Source: JAKPAM01 sp047605425 (GTDB taxonomy: Bacteria; Pseudomonadota; Gammaproteobacteria; Burkholderiales; Burkholderiaceae_E). From it: a stretch of 26,223 nucleotides of DNA. Every line of letters starts with the position of its first letter. Position 1 is the first letter of the stretch. The stretch covers positions 1-26,223 of the forward strand of contig JASGFT010000059.1 in assembly GCA_047605425.1 (NCBI GenBank), given 5' to 3'. Under the pieces are notes generated by a model, which was not told where the DNA came from, ran no database searches, and saw only the letters and a list, made by a program, of their open reading frames with translations. Positions 1-7,994 of this stretch are shown in pieces. A program made the position numbers and the translations under genes.

Positions 1-990
1 GAAATTCTTCTTCATCCAGCCAACTTTAATGGTGCCTGTCGTCGATGCCGCCGCGTCCCACGTAGCACCAACCAGCAATCGCATTTCGTGGTTATCGAGC
101 GAAGACTCCGACGTATAGTTAAGATCTCGGTACTGAACCTCAGAAAGAAGTCTGGTTTTAGGTGAGACTCGGTAATAGAATCTCCCTCCTACCGTGGCTG
201 TCGCCAAATCATAATCAATCGTTCTATCTCGATTATTATTATATTTTTTATCGGTATAACCAAGAAAACCTTCTATTCGCCCTGGCGCCGACTTGGCCCC
301 GTAACCGAATGTTCCGTCAAAGCCTCCTGCATGCCATTTGTCCGGTGTATCGGAGTAAGCTCTCGCAATCAGCCCGCGCGGGTCGGATTTATCCAGATAG
401 TAGGCTTTAGCATTCAGATCCGAGCGAGCCGTAAATTGATTATTCGTCTCGGCGATGAACTCATGTTCGTTGAAGTTATCGCTCGACGCGCTTGTGTACC
501 GTCCGAAGTTGCCGTTGTAGGTAAGGCTGTGCCGACTCGCGCCCCGCCGAACCTCGGCTACGATCCGCGGCGTCAACACCCAGAACGAGCTGCTGACCTT
601 GTCGACGTTGCTGCCTACCAGGTTCGAGTTGTGACCGAACGCCAACCCGAGGAACGGATAGAGATTGATCGGCTCGAACTTGAGTGCGTTGCGCCGATTC
701 GGCAGCGCGGCGTTGTCCGACGCGTTCGGATTGGGCTGTGGCACCGAGGCACTGTAAGGAATCACCAGCGCCCCGATCGTCGACGATCCCGGCTGTTCTT
801 GCGTCGCGCTGGAGGCTGGCGTCGTCGGCGCCGTTCCAGGCTGTCCTGGTTGGCCCGTCGCCTGTGCCCATGCCCATACGGCGGGCACGATCAATGCGGC
901 GGCAACGGCGGCCCTGAGGATTGATGGACACGGAACGAGGGCGTCGGCGGTCTGGAAGCGGCCAGCATTGCTTTGAGCGACTCGATTCAT
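1..990 (-). CDS. Outer-membrane beta-barrel protein of the exopolysaccharide operon (3' end beyond window)
   Basis: The minus-strand frame opens with ATG at 988-990 and stays open for 330 codons to the left edge, so the C-terminus is missing. Residues about 25-43 form a hydrophobic signal segment ending in WAWAQA, followed by a Gly/Pro/Thr/Ser-rich linker to about residue 95. The rest has alternating aromatic and polar strands (for example FGHNSNLVG, YNGNFGRYTS, VGGRFYYRVSPKTRLL) typical of a large outer-membrane barrel of the BBP2/EpsL-like group found in exopolysaccharide loci. It is the last visible gene of the operon, 42 bases after the polymerase-like gene. The inferred role is an outer-membrane channel or secretin-like partner for polysaccharide release. 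The distal half (about 1-450) uses AT-rich codons (AAT, AAA, TAT, GAT), unlike the first half. The family assignment rests on pattern and context only. Confidence 0.7.
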   Translation of the reverse strand, partial: MNRVAQSNAGRFQTADALVPCPSILRAAVAAALIVPAVWAWAQATGQPGQPGTAPTTPASSATQEQPGSSTIGALVIPYSASVPQPNPNASDNAALPNRRNALKFEPINLYPFLGLAFGHNSNLVGSNVDKVSSSFWVLTPRIVAEVRRGASRHSLTYNGNFGRYTSASSDNFNEHEFIAETNNQFTARSDLNAKAYYLDKSDPRGLIARAYSDTPDKWHAGGFDGTFGYGAKSAPGRIEGFLGYTDKKYNNNRDRTIDYDLATATVGGRFYYRVSPKTRLLSEVQYRDLNYTSESSLDNHEMRLLVGATWDAAASTTGTIKVGWMKKNF

Positions 991-1032
991 GGGTCGTTTC
1001 TCTCTGTCTCGAATTCGTTGATTGACGATGAT

Positions 1033-2469
1033 CTATCGGGACGCCCCTGCGGAACCGGATGGCTGCACGGAAGCAATGACCGGGCCTGGGGTCGATCTGG
1101 ATTGGCGGGAGCGGCGGCGCGACGTTTGCCGCCGCCGAGCTTTCATTTGCAGTTGGCGCGACTCGGCTCGAACGATGATCGCGGCGAAGAACCCCAGGCC
1201 AACGAACGGCAGGACGTAGGCCGCATTACGCGACACGACCCACGACAGCAGTGCGAAAGCCACCAGCGGCAGCGCGGCGCCGTACCGACGCGGCGAAGCG
1301 CGCCAGCCCTTCAATAGCTTGCGAATCACCACCCCCCAGACGACCAGGAACGCGATGAAGGGCGCGACGCCAGCCTGCGCCCAGATGTCCAGCGCATTGT
1401 GGATGTACAAGCCCGATCGCCCCATCCGCTCGAGCTCGAACGCCCATTCACCGATGAACGGATGCTCGCTGATCGCGTTCCAGCCTTGTTCGAGGATCTC
1501 TTCGCGCCCTTCGACGGATTTGTCCGTGGTGGGATCGTCGACCAGCGCCTCGAAGCGAGAGCCCTCGGCCACATCCGATACTGGCTGCATTGCCACGATC
1601 GCGCCACCGGCCAGCAGCGCGACGATCAGGCCGACGCGCCACCAACCGCGCGCGCTCAGCACCAGCGCTAGCAACAGGCAGAACGCCCCGAGAAAAGCCG
1701 CGCTGCGCGACGGATTGACGAACAGCACGACGATCGACAACGCGACGAATCCGACGGCCAGCACCATCGATCGGCGCGAGATCCGGCGCGAGCGTAATCG
1801 CCACAGAGCCATCAACGCCAGCGCGCTCAGCGCGAACGAGTCGCCGATCTGCTGATAATCATAGACATCCCCTTCGACCCGCATCCGGTAGATCAGGTCG
1901 GCTGACGTCAGCACGTCCCAATGCGTGAACACGTATAGCGCGACGATCGCATAGGCGACGATCAAACCCGCGGGTATGGCCCAGCGCCGCTCAGCCCCGA
2001 GCGCTCCGCCGGCCAGGAAGTAGAACGCCCCGACGCCCAGGACCATCGTGTTCGTCGACAACAGCGCCCAGCGCTCGGCCGTTTTCACGCCGGTCAACGC
2101 GTAGCTCAAGTACGTGCCGACTATGTACAAGGCCAGGTAAGCGATGATCGCGATCAGCAGCGACCGGTCCACGCGCAGCCACGGCCGCGTAAGCGCCGCG
2201 CATACGACGAGCGCCGCCACACCGATACCCGAGAAGACGATCGGCGCCACCTGCGGAGCCAAGTTCCACAACACCGGCATGCCGCCCAGTACGTAGGCGA
2301 TGCAGGCGGCGAGCAGCAACTCGCGAAACTGCGCGATGAAGCTGAACCCCCGCGGCGCTCGCAGTCGTGACGAACGGCGGCGGCGGCCGAGAACGCCACC
2401 CGTGTGAGGGCGCGACGCACTTGAGAGCGACCGCCTCGATTGGCGGCGAGACGATCGAACGGCATGCAT
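1033..2469 (-). CDS. O-antigen ligase / Wzy-type polymerase-like membrane protein
   Basis: This is a polytopic inner-membrane protein of about 478 residues. It has a basic, Arg-rich N-terminus, roughly ten to twelve hydrophobic segments, and a large periplasmic loop carrying EGREEILEQGWNAI, SEHPFIGEW and GLYIHNALDIWAQAG. The GR..IL..GW, HPFIG and HN..LDI..QAG pattern is typical of the Wzy_C (O-antigen ligase/polymerase) family, which joins lipid-linked repeat units or transfers glycan to an acceptor at the periplasmic face. The frame is open to 2724, but that part overlaps the upstream glycosyltransferase. The ATG at 2467-2469, just after that gene's stop at 2520, is the sensible start. In an operon with Wza/Wzc-like proteins, a polymerase (Wzy) role is more likely than a lipopolysaccharide ligase role. 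The C-terminal tail is long, basic and low complexity. Confidence 0.8.
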   Translation of the reverse strand: MHAVRSSRRQSRRSLSSASRPHTGGVLGRRRRSSRLRAPRGFSFIAQFRELLLAACIAYVLGGMPVLWNLAPQVAPIVFSGIGVAALVVCAALTRPWLRVDRSLLIAIIAYLALYIVGTYLSYALTGVKTAERWALLSTNTMVLGVGAFYFLAGGALGAERRWAIPAGLIVAYAIVALYVFTHWDVLTSADLIYRMRVEGDVYDYQQIGDSFALSALALMALWRLRSRRISRRSMVLAVGFVALSIVVLFVNPSRSAAFLGAFCLLLALVLSARGWWRVGLIVALLAGGAIVAMQPVSDVAEGSRFEALVDDPTTDKSVEGREEILEQGWNAISEHPFIGEWAFELERMGRSGLYIHNALDIWAQAGVAPFIAFLVVWGVVIRKLLKGWRASPRRYGAALPLVAFALLSWVVSRNAAYVLPFVGLGFFAAIIVRAESRQLQMKARRRQTSRRRSRQSRSTPGPVIASVQPSGSAGASR

Positions 2470-2519
2470 CGCCAATGACCCTATGAAAGGCAAGGACGGG
2501 TGGCGCCCCCGTCGGAGAT

Positions 2520-3836
2520 TCAGGTTTCTTCGTGCCGAGCCTGCGCGGGTGACGCTTCGACCGGAGCCTTGGCGGACGCCGGCGAATCGGTACGGCGCGT
2601 CAGCAGAGTGCGCAGCGTGAACTCGAAGCGCCTGAGGATCGCCTGCTGCGACAGCTTCTGGACGGCCTCGACGCGGGCTTGCCGACCCAGCCTTTCCCTT
2701 AGCGCCCGGTCGTCGGCCAGGCACGTCAATGCCCGCTTGAACGCCTCGTGATCATCGGGTTCGACGACCCGCCCGCACGAGCCCACGGCTCGCGCCAGCG
2801 TCGAGCCGGCCGGCGCGGTGGCGACGATGGGCCTGCCGCTGGCCAGCATGCCGGTGAGCTTGGACGGCAGCACCACATCGCTGACGTCGGCGCGCTGGGG
2901 CAGCAGATGAATGTCGGCGACGCCCAGCAACTCGTTCAAGGATTCGAGCGGTTGCAACTTGAGAAAGCGCACGTTCGCCAAGCCCGCGCACTCGCGTTCC
3001 ATCGTTTCGCGATAAGCGCCGTCGCCGCAGAACACGAATACGATCGACGGATCATCCTTGAACGCGATCGCCGCATTGGACAGCATGTGCAGACCCTGCT
3101 TGGCGCCCATGTTGCCCGAATACAGCATCACGGTGGCACCCGGCCCGATGCCCAGCGACTCGCGATAACGGCTGGCGCGGTCCAGCGGTTGGACCACATC
3201 GAGGTCGACCCAGTTCGGAAACACCGCGACGGGGCGTCCCCGCGTCTTCTCACGGGCCAGCGCCGCCATCGCATCGGAGATCGACGATATCCGATCGAAG
3301 CGGTTCATCAGGCGACGCTCGCCGCTGAGAATCAATTTGCGCAGCCAGGAGCCCTTCAACAGGCCCAGGCCGAAACCGGCATTGACCTCGAAATCCTGGA
3401 TGTGCAGCCAGGTCTTGGCGCCGCCGAGCTTGCCGGCCAGCAGCGCCATCGGCGCGCAGAACAGCGTGGGCTGCGGCACCCAGATGACGTCCGGCTTCCA
3501 GCGCAACTGCTTGAGCACCAGCGGGGCGCTGCTGAGCGCGAAGCTGGCCAGATGCAAGAGGCGACTGATGCCGCGCGGATTGCCGGGGACGTAGATCGGT
3601 GCGCGCCAGACGTCGACGCCGCCGATCTCTTCGCGTTGGTAGCGCCAGGGGTGATAACCGTCGGCGATCTTCCATGTCGGGTAATACGGCGGAGCGGTGA
3701 CGACGCGTACGTCGTGCCCGGCCCGGGCGAGCCACTGGGCCATCTCGCCCGTGTACTTGCCGACTCCGGTCAGCTCCGGAGAGAAGTTGATCCCGTAGAT
3801 CAGGATCTTGACAGGCCCTTGCTTAGCTTGCGGCAC
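2520..3836 (-). CDS. Glycosyltransferase, WcaI-like (GT4 family)
   Basis: The product is a cytoplasmic, membrane-associated glycosyltransferase with GT-B fold features. The N-terminal domain begins VKILIYGINFSPELTGVGKY with the glycine-rich loop of the WcaI-like group. A downstream YSGNMGAKQGL motif begins the C-terminal donor-binding domain, and VVLPSKLTGMLASGRPIVAT corresponds to the usual nucleotide-sugar binding stretch near the C-terminus. Such enzymes add a sugar to the growing lipid-linked repeat unit. I chose the GTG at 3834-3836 because GGGGAG lies 7 bases upstream; the ATG at 3849-3851 is the alternative. The gene overlaps the end of the upstream kinase gene by 14 bases, which suggests translational coupling. 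Length (438 residues) is normal for the family. The sugar donor cannot be told from sequence. Confidence 0.85.
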   Translation of the reverse strand: MPQAKQGPVKILIYGINFSPELTGVGKYTGEMAQWLARAGHDVRVVTAPPYYPTWKIADGYHPWRYQREEIGGVDVWRAPIYVPGNPRGISRLLHLASFALSSAPLVLKQLRWKPDVIWVPQPTLFCAPMALLAGKLGGAKTWLHIQDFEVNAGFGLGLLKGSWLRKLILSGERRLMNRFDRISSISDAMAALAREKTRGRPVAVFPNWVDLDVVQPLDRASRYRESLGIGPGATVMLYSGNMGAKQGLHMLSNAAIAFKDDPSIVFVFCGDGAYRETMERECAGLANVRFLKLQPLESLNELLGVADIHLLPQRADVSDVVLPSKLTGMLASGRPIVATAPAGSTLARAVGSCGRVVEPDDHEAFKRALTCLADDRALRERLGRQARVEAVQKLSQQAILRRFEFTLRTLLTRRTDSPASAKAPVEASPAQARHEET

Positions 3837-6153
3837 CCGCTTTCTCCCCATAGCCGTACTTTCCATACCCGTACTTCTTGCCATACGCGCCGGTCTCACC
3901 GTAGTACTGAGCCCGCTTGTAGTCCTGCTGGTTGAGCACGACGCCGATGATCGGTACACCGGCATCCATCAGCCGCCGCAGCCCGCCGCGCGCCATCGCC
4001 ACCGGCGTGGAGTCCGCCTTCACGACGTAGACCAGGCCGGTGATATGCGTGCCGATGACGATGGCGTCGGACATGAGCTGTACCGGCGGGGTATCGATGA
4101 CGATGACATCGTAGACAGCGCGGATCTGCTCCAGCACTTCCTTGAAGCGGTCGGACACCAGCAGTTCCAGCGGGTTGGGCGGCGGGCTGCCGCATAGCAT
4201 CAGGTGCAGGTCCGAATTCTCGGCGACGATCACCGCGTCTTCGAGCGTGGCTTCGCCGGTGATGAACTCGGCCAGGCCCTTGTGCTTACCCGACAGCTTC
4301 AGCGCTTTCGTCAGCGACGGCTTGCGCATGTCGGCCTCGATCAGGAGCACTTTTTTCGTCCTGCACAGCCAGAACGCCAGATTCGACGAGAACGTCGACT
4401 TGCCTTCGCCCGGCAGCGACGAAGTGACGGCGATGACCTTGTGCGCGTCGCCCATGCCCGACAGCATGACGCCGGTGGCCGCGGTGCGAATCGACTCGGC
4501 ATAGAGCTCGCCGGGAGCGTCGACGACGGCGCGCGCCATCAAGCCGGCGTCGCTTCGCACCTTCTGCACCGGCAGGCCGGCCAGGTAGGGCTGCAGCAGC
4601 TTGCGTTCGACGTCCGAGCTGGTTTCGACGCGATTGTTCATCCTTTTGATGATGACGGCGCCGACTATGGCCAGCATGACGCCGACCAGCGAAGCCAGCG
4701 CCACCGATGCGGCTTTGGCCGGACGGATCGGCAACGTCGCCGGAATGGCCTGGTCGGTGACGCGGGCGCTGGCGGCCTGCATGTCGTTGGTGGCCTGCGT
4801 TTCCTTGAAGCGGGCCAGGAAGGTCTGGTAGATCTGGCGGTTGCTTTCGACCTCGCGCTCGAGCCCGCTGGCCTGCAGCTCCTTGCGGTTGACGTTCTGC
4901 AACTGGCCCTTCGATTGGCGCATCTCGTCTTCGATGGCCTTCTCGGTGGCCCGCGCCATGTTGTACTCCTTCGTGGCGGAGGCCAGCACGACGTCGATCT
5001 GGCGCTTGACGTTGGCCTTGGCCGACGCCAGTTCGGCGGCGGCGGACACGTGGCGCGGATGGTCGGGGCCGTAGCGCTCGGCCACTTCGTTGACCGCGCG
5101 GATGGCTTCGGCCTCGATCTCGCGGGCGCGCTGCACGCCCGGGTTGCGCACGACGGCCGGCACCGAATCGAGGCTGGCGCCGCCGGCCCGGATCAGGTTG
5201 TAGGTTTCCTCGGCATCGGCGCGCTTGACGCGGGCTTCGACCAGACGCTGGGTCAGGTCGTCGAGTTGCCGTCCTTGACCGCCCTGGATCATGGATTTGC
5301 TGTCGATCAGGCCTTCCTTCTCTCGATAAGCCTGCAGCGCGCGCTGCGAAGCGTCGAGGTTGGCCTTCAACTCGCCCAGCCGCTGGTTGATCGCCTCGCC
5401 GGCGCGCTGCGTGATCTGGCTGCGCTGCTCCATATCCGACACGATGAAGGCCTCGGCCACAGCGTTGGCGGCCTGGGCGGCCAGTTGCGGGTCCTGCGAG
5501 TCGAAGCTGACCTTGACGAGCTGCGACAGGCGGATCGGCTCGATCGTCAACCGCTTGCTGAACTGCTCGACGACGTTGGCCTCGATCTCGGCCTCGCTGG
5601 TCAGCAGCTCGGGCGTCGGCAGCCAGTCGGCCGCGAAGGGCATCGCTTCGACCAGCCAGCCGCGAAGGCCCTTGCTGGTGTTGTTGGGATCGAATTCCGG
5701 CACCTTGGCCAGACCCAGTTCGCGCACGACCCGCTCCGCGATGTCGCGGCTCTTCATGCCTTCGGCCTGCGTCTGGAAATACTCGCGATTGTTGCTGACA
5801 CCGCTGTACACCTCGTCGACGCCGACGATCTTGGACTTGGTCGATTCGATCAGCACGGTGGCCGTCGATCGATAAGTGGGGGTCATCTGCGACACGACAT
5901 AAGCGGCGATGGCGCCGAACACGAGCATCGTGCCCAGGATCCACCACTTGCGCAGCATGATCGCGCGCCAGTATTCGACGAACTCGGGCGTAGCCTCGTC
6001 CTCGGGGTGGCCATGACCGTAGCCATAACCATAGCCGTAGTTGCCGCCGTAACCGGGGCCGTAGCTGCCTTGTCCGTAGCCCGGGCCTCGGCCTTGCGAA
6101 GCCGGCCCGTGGGCTAGCGGAGACATGCCTGGTGGGTTGGTCATTTGGTTCAT
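3823..6153 (-). CDS. wzc: Polysaccharide co-polymerase with BY-kinase domain (Wzc-like)
   Basis: This 776-residue inner-membrane protein controls chain length and export of the polysaccharide and phosphorylates itself on tyrosine. A Gly/Tyr-rich cytoplasmic extension (residues 23-49) precedes the Wzz domain: TM1 about 69-89, a periplasmic coiled-coil region about 245-460, a proline-containing motif near 471-478, and TM2 481-503. The kinase domain has Walker A (SLPGEGKST, about 579-587), Walker A' (VLLIEADMRKP, about 602-612) and Walker B (VIVIDTPP, about 683-690). The C-terminal cluster at about 745-768 has eight tyrosines, the usual autophosphorylation site. The ATG at 6151-6153 shares one base with the stop of the OPX gene (TGATG), so the two are probably translationally coupled. 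The full-length fusion is the proteobacterial arrangement. The N-terminal Tyr/Gly stretch is unusual. Confidence 0.93.
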   Translation of the reverse strand: MNQMTNPPGMSPLAHGPASQGRGPGYGQGSYGPGYGGNYGYGYGYGHGHPEDEATPEFVEYWRAIMLRKWWILGTMLVFGAIAAYVVSQMTPTYRSTATVLIESTKSKIVGVDEVYSGVSNNREYFQTQAEGMKSRDIAERVVRELGLAKVPEFDPNNTSKGLRGWLVEAMPFAADWLPTPELLTSEAEIEANVVEQFSKRLTIEPIRLSQLVKVSFDSQDPQLAAQAANAVAEAFIVSDMEQRSQITQRAGEAINQRLGELKANLDASQRALQAYREKEGLIDSKSMIQGGQGRQLDDLTQRLVEARVKRADAEETYNLIRAGGASLDSVPAVVRNPGVQRAREIEAEAIRAVNEVAERYGPDHPRHVSAAAELASAKANVKRQIDVVLASATKEYNMARATEKAIEDEMRQSKGQLQNVNRKELQASGLEREVESNRQIYQTFLARFKETQATNDMQAASARVTDQAIPATLPIRPAKAASVALASLVGVMLAIVGAVIIKRMNNRVETSSDVERKLLQPYLAGLPVQKVRSDAGLMARAVVDAPGELYAESIRTAATGVMLSGMGDAHKVIAVTSSLPGEGKSTFSSNLAFWLCRTKKVLLIEADMRKPSLTKALKLSGKHKGLAEFITGEATLEDAVIVAENSDLHLMLCGSPPPNPLELLVSDRFKEVLEQIRAVYDVIVIDTPPVQLMSDAIVIGTHITGLVYVVKADSTPVAMARGGLRRLMDAGVPIIGVVLNQQDYKRAQYYGETGAYGKKYGYGKYGYGEKAGAAS

Positions 6154-6827
6154 CAGAAGAAACTCTCTTCGACGTAAATCGTGTCGCCCGGCGCGATCTC
6201 GGTGTCGACGGAAACCTTCAGAGGTTTCTGCCTGTCACCTTCCTTGACGACGTAGATCTTGTTCATCGACGCGCGCTCCTTGAATCCGCCGGCCAGCGAG
6301 GCGGCTTTGCGCACGTTCAGGCCCGGCTGGTACGGAAACGCGCCGGGGCGCTCGACCATGCCGTTGACGAAGATCGGACGGTATTCCTCGATCCAGACGG
6401 TGACGCGCGGATCGATCAGGTATCTGCCTTTCAGGCGCTGCGTGAGCATGTCCTGGATTTCTCCGACGGTCTTCTCCAGCACCGGCAATTCGCCGAGGAA
6501 CGGAAACGAGATCGTTCCCGCATCGTTCAGGCGAACCTTGTCGCGCGTGAAGTCGTCCTCACCAAACACGCGGATCGAAATGACGTCGCCAGGGCGCAAC
6601 CTGTAGCGCGAAGCGGCGACCATCTCGGCCACGGGCGCGTTGTTGTCCAGCGTCGTCTGCGGCGCGGCCTGGGCAACGAACAGGGTGGCCGGCGCCGACT
6701 GCGCATGGACCGCCGAAGCGGCCCCCCCCAGGCAGCACGTCACCGCGATGGTCTTGACCACCGTCCCTTTCAGGAGCGAAATCCCGAAATAATTGGCATC
6801 GGACGGGACAGAGCGAAACGTTCTCAT
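6153..6827 (-). CDS. Polysaccharide export protein, short OPX type (Wza-like)
   Basis: This is a periplasmic or outer-membrane export component. Counting from the ATG at 6825-6827 (224 residues), there is a hydrophobic signal segment about 23-42 ending AVHA before Gln, with no lipobox cysteine. It is followed by a Poly_export domain (YRLRPGDVISIRVFGEDD, about 75-148) and a single SLBB-like domain (VNGMVERPGAFPY, about 154-200). The protein ends at DTIYVEESFF with no further helix, so it is much shorter than E. coli Wza (379 residues) and lacks the outer-membrane helix. It is the first gene of the operon, with about 570 bases of non-coding DNA upstream. No good ribosome-binding site is seen at this ATG. 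The frame is open to 6938, and a GTG at 6759-6761 would also leave an intact signal peptide, so the start is uncertain. Confidence 0.85.
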   Translation of the reverse strand: MRTFRSVPSDANYFGISLLKGTVVKTIAVTCCLGGAASAVHAQSAPATLFVAQAAPQTTLDNNAPVAEMVAASRYRLRPGDVISIRVFGEDDFTRDKVRLNDAGTISFPFLGELPVLEKTVGEIQDMLTQRLKGRYLIDPRVTVWIEEYRPIFVNGMVERPGAFPYQPGLNVRKAASLAGGFKERASMNKIYVVKEGDRQKPLKVSVDTEIAPGDTIYVEESFF

Positions 6828-7131
6828 AAGTGGCAACACGATTCCTTGGTCACAAGGGAGCACTTCCGGTGCCTTGGCTTGACGCGTCGAGGGTGACGGC
6901 GCCCGCCCGGCGAGGTGATGAAACTGGCACGATCTCACTCGCGCCGCTGGCTGGGGCCGTCATGGCTCCCCATCGGTCAGAGCAGGAAGGTCAACCCGCC
7001 ACGAGCGCCCGGAGAAGACATGGAAGCGCCCATTTCACAGTCAGCACGATTCGTGCCCAGCCTGAAGTCCCGAATCTGCCAAGGTTCCTGACACTGCGGG
7101 CGGCCGGTTACGTACCGCCGGGTTGATGCGC

Positions 7132-7150
7132 GGCTCCTGCCGGAGGAGCC
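7132..7150. repeat. Stem-loop, 7-bp perfect stem
   Basis: GGCTCCT and AGGAGCC flank a five-base loop (GCCGG). No T-run follows on either strand, so it is not a clear intrinsic terminator. It could be an operator or part of a structured leader for the minus-strand operon. Confidence 0.45.
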
Positions 7151-7328
7151 GAATCGGCGATCTGAATCCTGGCGCGAGCGCCGCTGCACCATCGGCGGGC
7201 ACAGTGAAAGCTGGCATTGTACGGGCAAACCCGAGGCTGGCGAGCAATTCCCACTCACATCCGTCCAGATTTGACGCCAACGACGGGTTGCCGAGTGGAT
7301 TCTTCCGATTGACGCACCAGTAAGACAC

Positions 7329-7337
7329 ATTATCACA
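7329..7337 (-). promoter_or_regulatory. Candidate extended -10 promoter element for the exopolysaccharide operon
   Basis: On the minus strand the sequence reads TGTGATAAT, matching the extended -10 form TGnTATAAT at most positions. It faces the wza-like gene and would give a leader of about 500 bases. No convincing -35 box is seen at 17 bases, which an extended -10 promoter can tolerate. A promoter closer to the gene is not excluded. Confidence 0.3.
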
Positions 7338-7403
7338 CAGTTGCGTTGCGCCATGCACAACAACGGACTTCGGCGTTACTATCCGGGGAAACCAATTCCC
7401 GCC

Positions 7404-7994
7404 ATGGCCAAGCCCCGTTCTCCTTCTCCCCGCTCCGTCGCTGCGCATACCGCCGTCGTCCGATCCCCCGCTGCGCGCAGCGAGGCTTCCCGCTCGAGCG
7501 CCGGCCAGACCGCCTCCGCCAGTGGCCGTCCGGCGCCCGCTTCGGCGCCGCTCACGCACGGCGAGGAGCTGAGCGACGCCTCGCTGCAGAGCCTGCTGTA
7601 CCAGGCGAACCGCGAAGCAACGGCCGACCTGCGCCGCGTGATCAGCGCCGAGGGCATGCCGGTGGAGTTCTGGCGGGTGCTGGAAGTCCTTGCCGACGAG
7701 CGCGGCCGGACGATGTCGGCGCTGGCCGAGCAGACCGGCATGCTGCTGCCGGCCACCAGCAAGCTGGTGGACCGGATGACCGAGGCCGCGTTGATCCAGC
7801 GCTCGATCGATCCGCGGGACAACCGGCGCGTGATCCTTCACATCTCGGACTTCGGCCTGGCGAAGGTCGCGGCGCTGCGCGGCGATCTGGCCGCCCGCCG
7901 GCGCGAGGTCGCGCGGTCGCTGACGCCATCGCGCGAGAAGCAGTTGCGCGAGCTGCTGACCGACTTCATCAGGCTCCAGCAATCGGCTGGATGA
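7404..7994 (+). CDS. MarR-family transcriptional regulator
   Basis: The product is a winged-helix DNA-binding protein of about 196 residues. The core runs from about residue 75 to the end. It has the MarR layout: an N-terminal dimerisation helix, PVEFWRVLEVLADERGRTM, the recognition region SALAEQTGMLLPATSKLVDRM, then a wing with the family's D.RDNRR motif (DPRDNRRVILHISDFG). The first 55 or so residues are Ala/Ser/Pro/Arg-rich and look disordered. The start is uncertain: the ATG at 7404 is used, but ATGs at 7353 and 7341 are in frame and none has a well-placed ribosome-binding site. The gene overlaps the convergent binding-protein gene by 26 bases at the 3' end. Its target is not known; the exopolysaccharide operon upstream and the amide locus are both candidates. 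Confidence 0.85.
   Translation: MAKPRSPSPRSVAAHTAVVRSPAARSEASRSSAGQTASASGRPAPASAPLTHGEELSDASLQSLLYQANREATADLRRVISAEGMPVEFWRVLEVLADERGRTMSALAEQTGMLLPATSKLVDRMTEAALIQRSIDPRDNRRVILHISDFGLAKVAALRGDLAARRREVARSLTPSREKQLRELLTDFIRLQQSAG

Larger units (their letters stand above)
6828..7403. other. Non-coding interval upstream of the exopolysaccharide operon and the MarR gene
   Basis: This interval lies between divergent genes. Several small frames are open across it, but none has recognisable protein character or a ribosome-binding site. It should hold the exopolysaccharide operon promoter. Two elements stand out and are listed separately: a stem-loop at 7132-7150 and an extended -10-like box at 7329-7337. 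A long 5' leader for the exopolysaccharide mRNA is possible. Confidence 0.5.

Noticed and set aside
4204..6117. Plus-strand frame of 637 codons opposite the wzc-like gene
   Set aside because: It is antisense to a gene with clear kinase motifs, and its composition is dominated by Arg, Gly, Asp and His without any domain.
6212..6230. Inverted repeat GAAACCT/AGGTTTC resembling the palindromes at 22273 and 25850
   Set aside because: It lies inside the coding sequence of the wza-like gene and lacks the shared GCAATCC flank, so it is probably coincidental.
6977..7363. Minus-strand frame of 128 codons upstream of the wza-like gene
   Set aside because: It has no ribosome-binding site, no family resemblance and an irregular composition; it probably belongs to the leader or promoter interval.
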